Part shown: one piece after another, positions 54,896 through 64,000 of the stretch
Layout: the number at the start of each line of letters is the position of its first letter
Numbering within the stretch: position 1 is the stretch's first letter
Source: Sordaria brevicollis
Lineage: Eukaryota > Ascomycota > Sordariomycetes > Sordariales > Sordariaceae
Length of the DNA stretch: 64,000 nucleotides
Direction of reading: 5' to 3'
NCBI GenBank assembly: GCA_033439795.1
Contig: JAUTDP010000009.1
Span: 3,265,526 to 3,329,525 of the forward strand
The notes under the pieces: model-generated
Told to the model about the DNA's origin: nothing
Databases searched by the model: none
Seen by the model: the letters and a program-made list of their open reading frames with translations, nothing else
Program-made: the position numbers and the translations under genes

Positions 54896-56017
54896 ATGAG
54901 AACACGCAGTAATAAGAGGCAGCGCCAAAGTATCTACATGATGCTGACGGCTGGCGAGCATCCACGTCAAATCGCGCAATCCGTTGGCATGAGCGAGCGC
55001 CAAATCTGGAGGTTAAAACGAAACTTCGATACCACCGGCAAATTATACCCCCAGAGTAACTCGAAATATAACGCAATAATATTGACGCCAGCGGTCATGG
55101 AGGTGAGCAATGGCTGTAGACTTTGAGTACCCTGGTATGGTATCTAACTGTTGGTCGTACAGGAAGTTCTCGAGCTCCTTCGCCACAAGCCCGATTTATA
55201 CCTCGATGAGATACAGTACTATCTGGCCACTGAAATGGACATACATGTATCAACGAGCGCCATATCAAAGCAATTGAAGGCTTCTGAATGGACCAACAAG
55301 AGGATGGCGCACAAGGCTTCCCAGCGCAGCGAGCCATTGCGGTTAGACTGGTTGAGGAAGGTTTCCACGTTTTCAGCAGAGATGTACGTGTTCTGTGACG
55401 AGTCTGGTGTTGATAAGAGGGACGGTGCTCGTCGTACTGGATGGGCACCAAAGGGTATGGCACCAGTTGCAGAGAGTGCGCTCACCAGGGGGAAACGGTT
55501 CCATCTATTGCCAGCAATAACTGTGGATGGCCTCATCGACGTGTTGTGTTATAAGGGAGCAACAGATACGACCGGTTTTATTGCTTGGTTGGAGGAGGAG
55601 GTGTTGCCTAAGATGAACCCGTTCCCTGGTCGTTATAGTATATTGGTGATGGATAACGCATCATGGCACAAGGACCCCGCCATCAAGACCGCATGCGACA
55701 ACAGAGGTGTGCTGTTATGGTTCTTGCCGCCATATTCACCAGACTTCAACCCCATCGAGGCATACTTCAGTGATGTGAAGGCCTGTATACGACGGCAATA
55801 CCAACACGCTGGCGGTGATACGCTGAGCAATGAAGAGTTTAAGGCGTTCTTGGAGGGGGTTGCGAGGGAGGTAGGGCAGCGGGTCGATGCCATACGCGGG
55901 CACTACCGCCAGGCAAACGTGCCATTCCGTGACGACGTCGATAACCGTGAAAAAGACTACGTTGCGTTGTATGGGGACCAGCTGCACGAGTTGACAACGA
56001 CGGGAACAGTCGCATAA
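54896..56017 (+). CDS. DD34E transposase (IS630/Tc1-type, DDE_3 domain), 353 aa, intact
   Basis: Two exons, 54,896-55,102 and 55,163-56,017, joined in phase 0 across a 60-bp intron (donor GTGAGC, branch CTAAC, acceptor TACAG). The N-terminus is a helix-turn-helix ('RQSIYMMLTAGEHPRQIAQSVGMSERQIWRLKRNF' at residues 10-44), followed by a second winged-helix-like segment. Catalytic residues: Asp148 in 'VFCDESGVD', Asp233 in 'LVMDNASWH', Glu268 in 'SPDFNPIEAYF'. There are 34 residues between the last two, the Tc1 spacing. An in-frame ATG at 54,863 could add 11 residues, but MRTRSNKRQ is the likelier start. No stops or frameshifts, so it may be active. Confidence 0.92.
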
Positions 56018-56219
56018 GGATGTTGTTTTGTATGGTAGATGTACTGTTTTGAACATGCTCAAAGTCGACCGTTGTCGAGTTACGAAAAAAAAAACCCGCA
56101 AGGTGTAAGATGTACCAGACGTGCCAAAAGTGCCAAATCTGCCATCAGAAGTGTAAAAGTATTATTATCTGTAATAATAGATCGAAGTGTAGAATCCCCC
56201 TCTTGTGTAAAAAAATCCC
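56018..56219. other. Spacer between the two convergent transposon genes
   Basis: A 202-bp AT-richer segment that probably holds both 3' ends. No other feature seen. Confidence 0.5.
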
Positions 56220-59011
56220 TCAAAGCTCGTCATCATCATCAGCCTCAGTCGCAGTCTCGTCGTCGTCGTAGTCGGTACGCGGGCCATCATCCGGATTGGT
56301 CTCCTCATCATCGTTGATGAAGCTGGTATAGATGGTGTCGTCGTCATCTTCTTGTTCTTGATCGTCGTTCTGTTCGATGGGGGGTGGGCCGCGGTGGTTA
56401 TGAACGTCTTGCCAAAGCGAGTCTTGGGGGATGGACGAGTCTGGTGAACACGGCTGTTAGCAAATGCTATAGATCAAAAAAACGGATGGGGTTTACCTTG
56501 TGATAATAACTTGGGATCTATGGTTTCGGGTGGCGGGGGTGCTGGAGCCTGTTGCTTGGGAGCTGGTGCCGCCTGCGGTGGTGGTGGTGGTGGTGGTGGT
56601 GGTGACGACGACCGCTGTATATAATCCCTCTCGAGATGGAGAAATTCTTTGATCCCTTTCTTGATTACCATATAGATACCCTCATCAACTCCATGAGCAA
56701 GATACCACTGCTTGGGGAGGTCGCGCGCGTGGTGGAGGGAGAGCCGACCGGATATGAGGGATTTTTGGATACTGAACAGCGCGTCACGCAAACCCTGGTT
56801 TTCGTTGGTTCTGGGCGCGTGTCGAAATATCAACTGCTTCATGAAGTCGGTGACAAGGGACTCTGATGGTTTGTTTGGCGGTGATGAGGGTGGAGGGGAG
56901 GAGGGTAGAGGGTCGTTGTCACCAACTCGACTGCTGCCAGCGCGGGAGCTGGTCGCGGTCGCGGTGGGCAAGGTAGGTAAGGTAGGCTCAGCTACCATAC
57001 CCATATTGCCCATATTACCCATACCCATATTGCTAACGTCAGTGAAGGTTATAGGGGCCGTAGCTGGCAGCGTGTTACCATTGTTACTACCCTGGTGACC
57101 GTTCTGGAGACTGATGTTGAAAACTTGGGGCATGGGCATATATCCCACCCCACCGCCACCGCGCTTCGACCCCGGTGCGCCATATGGCAGAAACTGTTGA
57201 AATGGCTGTAGATTCGACTGCTGAATCATTTGCGTGCCGGAGGATGAGGAGGAGGACTCGTGTTTAGAGTCGAACCAACGCCCTGTGATGGAGGCTGGAG
57301 GCTGGTTTGTGGTGGCGCGCTTGTGAGCAATGGCGTGTGCCCAGTCGATGAGGTCTCTTGGGGTTAATGGGTAGTGGTGTTTTGAGTTGGGAAAAAGAAA
57401 ACACCAGTGATACTCGTTGCCTTTGCGGTAGTTTTTACACTCGCGACCCTTATCACATCCCCATGCCTTGCCCAGATCTTCATATATTAGAGTAACCCGT
57501 TCTTTGCCCTGGCGTGCCTCCTCACGATCGCGTGCGCGGCGCGCCATGAGCTCCTCCACCATCGAGTTGGTCGTGGTCTTCTTCTTGTTCGATTTGACGG
57601 ATTGTTTGGAAGTGCTGGCAGGTGCGGTCGACTGTCTGGAGCTACTGACAGGAGTGCTGGAGCCGGCGATGGTGGGCGTGGCAGGTGTAGAGGACTGGCG
57701 CAAGGAGGAGAGTTGGCGAGGTTGTGACTGCGACCGTGACTGTGACTGCGCGAGCTTTTCAGTAAAAGAGGTGACTCTAGAAGGTGTTGGTGTGCCCATA
57801 ACAGAAACAGTGCTTTGCCGCTGCTGGAATCCCCCAGTTATACGAAGGTGGGCAGTAACCGTGATAAAATACCGCTCAGCGGGCTCCTCAAGCAGGCTGC
57901 GCAGCACTCTGGCGGTATCACAAAACCCAAACGGTGTAACTGGGTCATCCTTCTTAGGCAAAACGCGTAGTTGGAATAGCGTCGTGCCTTTCCTGTTCCT
58001 GGCTGTCTCCAGTATACCAGCCGACCAGTCTGCGTATTGTACAGAGATGGTGGGATCCATACCCAAGAGCTCGCACTCGTTGCGGGCAGCATCCATGATA
58101 CCATTCTCGACCTCTCGCACTCGACCCAACAGAGTGAGGCCAAGGGTACCAGAATCGTCATCGGCATTGACGGTGCCATCAGGATCTCTCTCGACGGGGA
58201 CCCGGTCGTTCGAAACGAGGGTAGGCAGTTTGCCAGGCTTGACCGACAGGCGGTTGAATTGTATATCCGCCACCCACTGAGCATTGTATGTGAATAGGAT
58301 ATTCAGAAAATCTGGAATCGGCGGCGGCGCTGGGGGAACCGAGGCTGACTTGCGCGATTTTCTGGCAACACGAGGGGACCGAGGAGAGGGCGCGGCGCGA
58401 GGTGTCACCTTGATGATCTCGACCTCGTCTTGTTGATCTTCTTGTTGGTCTTCTTGCTGTTCATCGTGGTCCTCCTCCTCTGTTATGCCGTTGGCCGTGC
58501 TTGCGCTTGCGTTGGAGGCTGATCGAGGACGACGAGGTTGAGGTCGAGGAGGGGGGGCGGTCGAAGAGGAGGGAGCGGGTGCCTTGAGCTTGACCTTCAA
58601 GCTAGATGTGGTACGCTGGGTAGGCTGCTTGCCAGCAGTAGTGCTCCTCTTCAATTTGACGGTCGTTTTTTTATTCTTGTTATTATTCTTGAGAACAATG
58701 CGGGGGGCTCGAGTAGGCGCTGGTCTTCCTGGGGTCCTCTCGTCATCCCCATCCCCGTCCCCATCGTCTCGCTCCTGTTCTCCTCCGCTTTCAAACTCGG
58801 CATTGATCTCTCTTAAGCGGGCGCTGGGCTGTGACAGCCGCCTCGAACGTCGGCGGTTGTCATCGTTGTTGTCGTTGTCGTCGGCGGCGCGTTTTTTGGG
58901 AGGCATGGCGGGAGCGGGGGCAGCGGTGCCAGGTGCAAAGCGGACTCTGAATGGACTAGCGGGTTGACTGGGATCCCTCAGTATTGATCTTGAACGACGC
59001 GGGGTATCCAT
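56220..59011 (-). CDS. Transposon-borne 911-aa protein of unknown function
   Basis: Two exons: 56,497-59,011 and 56,220-56,440, with a 56-bp intron (donor GTAAAC, branch GCTAAC, acceptor CACCAG). The N-terminus (1-225) is basic, Pro/Ser-rich and disordered, with nuclear-localisation-like KKR and RRRSRR runs. Residues about 230-390 look globular. Near 518-537 a C-x5-C-x9-H-x-C cluster ('CDKGREC', 'YHWCF') may bind zinc. Residues about 715-797 are helical ('FMKQLIFRHAPRTNENQGLRDALF', 'LSLHHARDLPKQWYLAHGVDEGIY'). A poly-Pro tract (GGT repeats, 56,577-56,604) and an acidic Asp/Glu C-terminus follow. I recognise no known family. Its position suggests an accessory transposition or regulatory protein, but that is inference. 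Confidence 0.8.
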
Positions 59012-59047
59012 ACGAGCTCAGAGCAGTAATCAGAATGTAAATACCCT

Positions 59048-59056
59048 CAGATTTGG
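59048..59056 (-). promoter_or_regulatory. Subterminal motif CCAAATCTG, right end
   Basis: On the minus strand, starting 118 nt from the right terminus, just upstream of the 911-aa gene. Confidence 0.5.
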
Positions 59057-59118
59057 TGATAATATGGGAGTTCGAAGGTTTGGGGTTGTCACGTATGAAC
59101 AGATTTTACGTGTGTGTC

Positions 59119-59174
59119 TGTAAAGGGGGGTGCCCGTGCAAAGTGGGGACTGACACCTCGTTTTCAACACACAG
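59119..59174 (-). repeat. Right terminal inverted repeat
   Basis: Reverse complement of the left repeat, one mismatch, ending ...TTTCAACACACAG at 59,174. Confidence 0.9.
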
Positions 59175-59423
59175 CCGTCGGATCCTCGAATTTCCCCGCA
59201 TCTGTCGCACATGTTGCCTCGATGGACTGGCTGGCGCTTAACAAAGTGATGATGTTGCATCGGAACGAAAACCAATTGATGGAGCGACCAATTGATGCCG
59301 CGGACGTACTGGAATTAACATGTTGGAAACTGTGCGAGGTTGGCGATTGTTGGAGGGGCACTCTATAGCATGCACGGCGGGACGGGAAGCGCTGTAACTC
59401 TAGGCATAAGGCAATAATGTACA
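59175..59423. other. Unique DNA between two transposon ends
   Basis: 249 bp of normal composition with no gene. It is probably the displaced upstream region of the NACHT gene. Confidence 0.45.
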
Positions 59424-59770
59424 CTGTGTGTTGAAAAAGACTAGCTAGTCCCCACTTCGCACAGGCACCCCCCTTTATAGAATATACATTAAAAATACTA
59501 TATAAAATCTTTGAATATAAATATCTTAGTCGTTTTATACCCAAATCTAACGATTTTTAAAATTTTCGAAATTTATTTAAAGTGGAGCTTATCAAGGGAC
59601 AGCGTTAGCACCGTTAGGTATATAATGAGATATGTATTATTGCACGAAGGAAGGGAAGGGAGAAGTATATACGGAAGATTGGATATATAAGCGCAAGCCC
59701 ATACCCTAATCCGTACGTACCTACGTAATACTATACGTGATTATAAGTGATTAGATCTGGACTATATTAG
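59424..59770 (+). mobile_element. RIP-mutated left end of a related transposon
   Basis: Begins CTGTGTGTTGAAAAAGACTA, aligns with the left repeat at 54,719, and keeps CCCCAC..CGCA..GGCACCCCCCTTTA. The match continues inward with many C-to-T and G-to-A changes, and the subterminal motif appears as CCAAATCTA at 59,541 (117 nt in). Around 59,590-59,740 a plus-strand frame with stops has a transposase-HTH-like look ('ELIKGQR', then 'VYNEICIIAR'). The other end of this copy was not found. Confidence 0.65.
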
Positions 59771-62700
59771 GCTATAGTATACGTATTATAATTGGGAATG
59801 GTCGTTAGGGATCTAAATACCTATATAAATAATCAATACGTATATTAGGTATAATATAAATATAATTTTATAATATTATCCCCCTTTAAAAGAAGTTGCA
59901 AAGTTGAAAAAATCTATATATATATATAATTATAATCTAAAATCCTTTATTAATTTATTAAATATTTCTAATTATAACGCTAACTGTATCCTAAATTATT
60001 TATTTATTAAAAATCGTATAATCTTCGTTATTACTTTTATAAATCCTTCCTCTACCTTTTTCTTAATTAATAATAATTCTATTTTAAAAATAGCGAATCG
60101 TTACGTTAAGCGGGCGGAACGGTGGCGTAAAGCGTAGGGCTCGGTATTAGCGTTAGGCTATCCGTTACGAATAATAGGGTCCGTTATCGGGTTTTTTCTT
60201 TTATATTCGAAACGGTTAAAAAGCCCCTTAATATAGGGCGATATTAATTTATCGGGGTAATTATAATAAAATTCTTAAAAATGTACTTTATAATCGATAA
60301 CGTTATTAACCTTTTTTTAAATAGGGTTATAATTACCCTTTTATTTAATTAAATAATATTAATAACGGTTCTCTCCTTTTTATTTAATATTTAATAATTT
60401 ATTAAATCCTTATTTAATATATTCTTCGTAATCGTCGGTACAAATTATAATTCTACTTTCGTTAGTATAAACGTTAAAGTCGACGATTTAACCGGGGAGA
60501 TTTTAACCGGTCTAACGTTAAATTATTAAAATATAAAAGATTAGCGAGCATTTTATATTATTGGGTAATTATAATTTAATAGTATATAAATCCGTTTTTA
60601 AAATTTTGAATAATCCTTCCTAATAGGGGGAGAATTTAGCGTATAAACGACCGTTAATTAAATTGGACGTATTAAATAAAATAGTATCCCCTTTTTTATA
60701 TTTTATTAAATCGATTCGCTTTTTATTAACGTTTTTTTCGTACCGGTCTTAATTATATTTAATTTATTAAATTATAAAATTTTAAATTTTATAAAAGTAA
60801 TCGGCGAATTCGTTAACCTTATAATACTCTTTAACCTTATAATACTCTTTTAATTATATAAATAATAACGTTAGCGGTAAGGGGTTACAAAATTCGGTAT
60901 TTATATAGGGGTAATAATTATAATTAGCGAAAAAAAGTAATAAATTTATTAACGAGGATATTACGTTATTATTAGCGAATTTTATAAAGGGAAGTTATTT
61001 AGCTTAATCGGTTTATATTTAATTAATATATAGTCGGAAATATTATTCTATTTTTATATTAATACATTCGGTTGAAGCGTTCGTTTAAAAGTAGAAAATA
61101 GAAGTTAAAATACGTATAATATTTAGACATTAATATAAAAAGGATTAAAATCGTAATACGAATTAAATACTTTTATCCGAAAAGATAGAGTCTAAAAGGT
61201 TATAAAGGTAATAAATATAATCGATAAAATATTCGGCTAATTCTTTTACCGATAATATAATTATTATTATAAAGTATTATATTTTTATTAACCGGTTAAT
61301 AACGATATAAATATATTTAAATTTTGAATTAAAGTAAAAATTACCGGGGAATAAAATAATATAATCGATAAAAATACGAATTTAAGGAATTAACGCAACG
61401 GGTAAAGTTTTAAGGAAATTAATAAAATTATATTTAAAGAATTTAATTTTTATATAAAGTAAATAAATTTTATAAAATATATATACATCGTTAACTATAC
61501 CCTCTTAGTAAAATTCTCGGAATAGGAACTTATATATAACGTTACGATTAAGGTAGCCCGCGTTAAGCGAATTATATTAGTAATTAATTAATTGGAATTA
61601 AAATTCTTTATTATAAAAGTCGATAATTATACGGTCGCGCTATTTAATAATATTATTAAAAGTAATCTAATATTCGCTAAAAGCTTTATAAAGGATTTTA
61701 CGAATCGAAATTAATTAATTACAATTATTTAAGTCATTTAAGGCAGAAATTACTTTTTAAAGGAATACAGAATTTTCGTAATTATTTAAAATAATATCGT
61801 TGATTAATTTATTTTCGTAATTATTTATTAAGGAGAAGGAATAATAAAAAGCTAGGTTTTTTTCGTCGAAATAGCCGTTTACGAATTATAAAGGTTAGAA
61901 GAGGGTATATTAATAAACGGCGAAATATTCGTCTTTTATATTCGCGAAAATATTATTAAATTTCCTATTAAGGGTATTAAGGCGTAAATTCTTCAATTCC
62001 GGGGTATATTGAATTTAAAAATTAAAATATAATAAGAATTGCGATTAATATATATATTATTATATAAATTATTTATTAGTTATAAAAGTCTTTAAATTTT
62101 TATAGTCCGTTAAAATATCGAATAATTATTATATTCCTTTAAATTCGGGTTATTACTCCTTTAACGCTTTAATAATAATTAAAAATTCTTTATTATAAAC
62201 GTTATAATTATATTTTTAAATTATATATTTTATTAAAAAGTACGCGATTAGGTATAAAACTCCGTTGTTATTATATTATAAAAATATACCCCCTATTATT
62301 TAATTAGATATATTTATTTCGATTATAATTTTTTTAATTTAATTATAAATCTTTAATACGGGTCCGGTCGCGAAGGCTTTTTTTAACGTATTAAAAGCGG
62401 ATTAATAGCGATCGGATTATAATTATAATACGTTTTTCTTTATTAATTCGTATAGTAGGGATATTATTATTAAAAATATTTTAATAAAATATTAATAGAA
62501 ATTTGCGAAACCGAAGAATTATTAAAACGATTTTTTAAATTAAGGGGGCGCTTAATCGAATACGGCTTTAACCTTATCTAAATTTATTTCGATGCTATTT
62601 AATATAATAATTAGGCCGAAATATTTTATACGTTTCGTATAGAATTTATATTTATCGATATTTATATTTAAACCGGTTTTAATTAAGCGTTCGAAAACGT

Positions 62701-64000
62701 CGTTAACGTATTATTTATAATCCTTCTTATTATTAAAATATATAAAAATATTATTAAAATAAGCAATTACGTAAACGTTAAGAATATTATATAAAATATT
62801 ATTAATATAATTCTAAAAAGCGTTAAAAGCGCTTTAAAGGCTAAAAAGTATAATTAAGGATTCGAATAGCCCGAATTTTATTATAAATGTAATTAATTAT
62901 TCGTAACCTTCTTTAATATAAATTCGGTTAAAAATAATAATAATATTTAATTTAATAAAAATTTTAACGCGGTAAATAACGTTAAGTATTTTTTTAATAA
63001 ACGGGAATAAGTAGCGGGATTTAAAGGTAATATTATTAATACTTCGGTAATTAATATAAATATAAATTCCTCTTCCCGGCTTTTTAATTAAAAATATAAG
63101 AACGGAAATTTTTAATTATAATAGGCGGATAAATTTCTTTTTTAAATTATCGTCGATTTATTTTTTAATAACGTTAAATTTTTTTAGGTTGAAAGTACGA
63201 TTATAGGAAGTAAATAATATAGCGTTAAATTTGAATTCGAATTTAAAATTATAAAACCGGTTAGGAGGTAATATATTAATACTTTTTTAACGGAAATTAT
63301 TCATTTATTATTAATATTATTAAAATAATTTTTATTGGATTTATATATCGATTTTTAGGGGTTTATTTACTTTTTCGTAGAATTTAATAATATTTTTAAA
63401 TATAATTTTATTAATATTAATATTATTAGTAGTAAGATAATAGTTAATAATTTCTTCGTAGGTTTGGAAATCGGAAATATTATTTATAAATATAATTAAA
63501 ATAGAGATTTTAATTACTTTAATAATTTTTTTACTTCTAATACCGTAAAGTATATTAATTTAAATATAATAATTATTATTAAAGAATTTTTTATAATAAA
63601 TTGCTTTACCGTTATAATATTTTTAATTATATTAATTATAAAATTATTGCTAATTACGTTCGGGGTTAGGGCGCCTTTTTCTTCCGTTATTTTATCTTTG
63701 TTTATTATATATTGGATATTTTTTATTATATTTACCCTTATTGTACGGATAATTTAAAATTTGTATTTTTCGGGGAATTAATTAAATATAATTATTAGGA
63801 GTTCTTTAATATTAATTAAATCGAAAAGTCCCTTAAAAATATAATGAAAGTAGACCGGCGTTCGATAATTAAGGAAAGAAATATATATTCCTCTAATTAA
63901 GTAATACGGCGCGGGACTATACGTAATAAGGGAGGGGGGTAGTAATATATTATAATTATTAATATAAAAATTTAACCGCTAATAACCTTATTAATAAGGA
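59771..64000 (-). mobile_element. RIP-degraded Ty3/gypsy retrotransposon relic (5' part cut by window edge)
   Basis: AT-rich and stop-filled, with CA and TG strongly depleted. On the minus strand, in gypsy order from high to low coordinate: RT at about 62,600-63,280, RNase H at about 62,130-62,300, integrase core at about 61,030-61,480. DNA above 63,300 should hold protease and gag. A 77-codon plus-strand frame at 59,904-60,137 has no support as a gene. The order RT, RNase H, integrase is what separates gypsy from copia. Confidence 0.75.
61030..63280 (-). pseudogene. Gypsy RT-RNase H-integrase remnant
   Basis: RT: 'KFGLFESLIILF' near 62,880, where live elements have R[YF]GLFEWLV.PFGL. Then 'AYFNNIFIY' at about 62,738-62,764 in place of the catalytic AY[VL]DDILIY, so both catalytic Asp codons now read Asn. 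RNase H: 'GVYFYNI....EFYT' and 'IIIKNFLIIIKALKE' at 62,130-62,300, matching GGVLSQ...LYPVA and YDKELLAI..A..EW. Integrase: 'IDYIIL' and 'LDSIFSDKSI*FVLRF', matching the D...SD.G..F.S.FW core at 61,030-61,480. Many stops. All changes fit RIP. Confidence 0.78.

Larger units (their letters stand above)
54719..59174. mobile_element. Two-gene DD34E DNA transposon with 56-bp terminal inverted repeats
   Basis: The left end (54,719-54,774) and the reverse complement of the right end (59,119-59,174) start CTGTGTGTTGAAA and match over about 56 bp with one difference. Between them are two convergent genes: a spliced transposase (54,896-56,017) and a 911-aa gene of unknown function (56,220-59,011). Both start codons lie close to the ends (177 and 163 nt from the termini). 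A CCAAATCTG motif sits exactly 118 nt inside each end. Base composition is normal and both frames are open, so the copy has escaped RIP. The flanks (GATGCCC on the left, CCGTCGG on the right) show no TA duplication. Confidence 0.85.

Noticed and set aside
59904..60137. 77-codon plus-strand frame in the right AT-rich block
   Set aside because: It is an Asn/Ile-rich frame expected by chance in AT-rich DNA and lies opposite the gypsy relic.

Overview
The window looks like a chromosome segment of a filamentous ascomycete, most likely Neurospora or a close Sordariaceae relative. The reasons are short introns (about 49-86 bp) with GTRNGT donors and CTAAC/CTGAC branch points, fungal gene families (dynactin RO-10, DASH Spc19, Sho1, CRH glucanase, fungal secreted PLA2, NACHT/STAND protein), and two very AT-rich blocks in which CpA/TpG is almost gone while CpG survives. 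That last pattern is the footprint of saturated repeat-induced point mutation (RIP).

Layout. Positions 1-8390 are a RIP-mutated block holding a Ty3/gypsy relic (gag, RT) and a Ty1/copia relic (integrase), both on the minus strand, separated by a GC-richer island with 12-bp repeats. Positions 8.4-10.7 kb are gene-free and carry a 133-bp minisatellite. Positions 10.7-50 kb are a gene island: CRH-type GH16 glucanase (-), an unknown 463-aa protein (-), a Pro/Gln-rich protein (-), Spc19 (-), Sho1 (-), RO-10 (-), an AVT-like amino-acid transporter (+), a Mug190/tricalbin-like SMP-C2 protein (+), an 810-aa low-complexity protein (-), secreted phospholipase A2 (-), a TPR protein (+) and a GMC oxidoreductase with two frameshifts (-). 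Positions 50.5-54.6 kb hold a NACHT/STAND (NLR-like) gene split by a 449-bp MITE. Positions 54,719-59,174 are an apparently intact two-gene DNA transposon. From 59.4 kb to the end lies a second RIP block, opening with a mutated relative of that transposon and continuing into another gypsy relic.

The best candidate for something undescribed is the 4.46-kb element at 54,719-59,174. It has about 56-bp terminal inverted repeats, a spliced DD34E (IS630/Tc1-type) transposase at one end, and a convergent 911-aa gene of unknown function starting from the other end. A subterminal motif lies exactly 118 nt from each terminus, and at 117 nt in the RIP-mutated relative at 59,424. The flanks do not show the TA expected of Tc1/mariner elements. 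It sits about 110 bp upstream of the start codon of the NACHT gene, which separately carries the MITE.

Other signals: two MITEs with 8-bp target duplications, nine copies of TACCTCTAG in non-coding DNA, a dense cluster of TGTTCA/TGAACA hexamers at 42.2-42.7 kb, and four single-base frameshifts that all fall in short homopolymers and so may be assembly errors. Everything here comes from reading the sequence; no database search or structure prediction was run.
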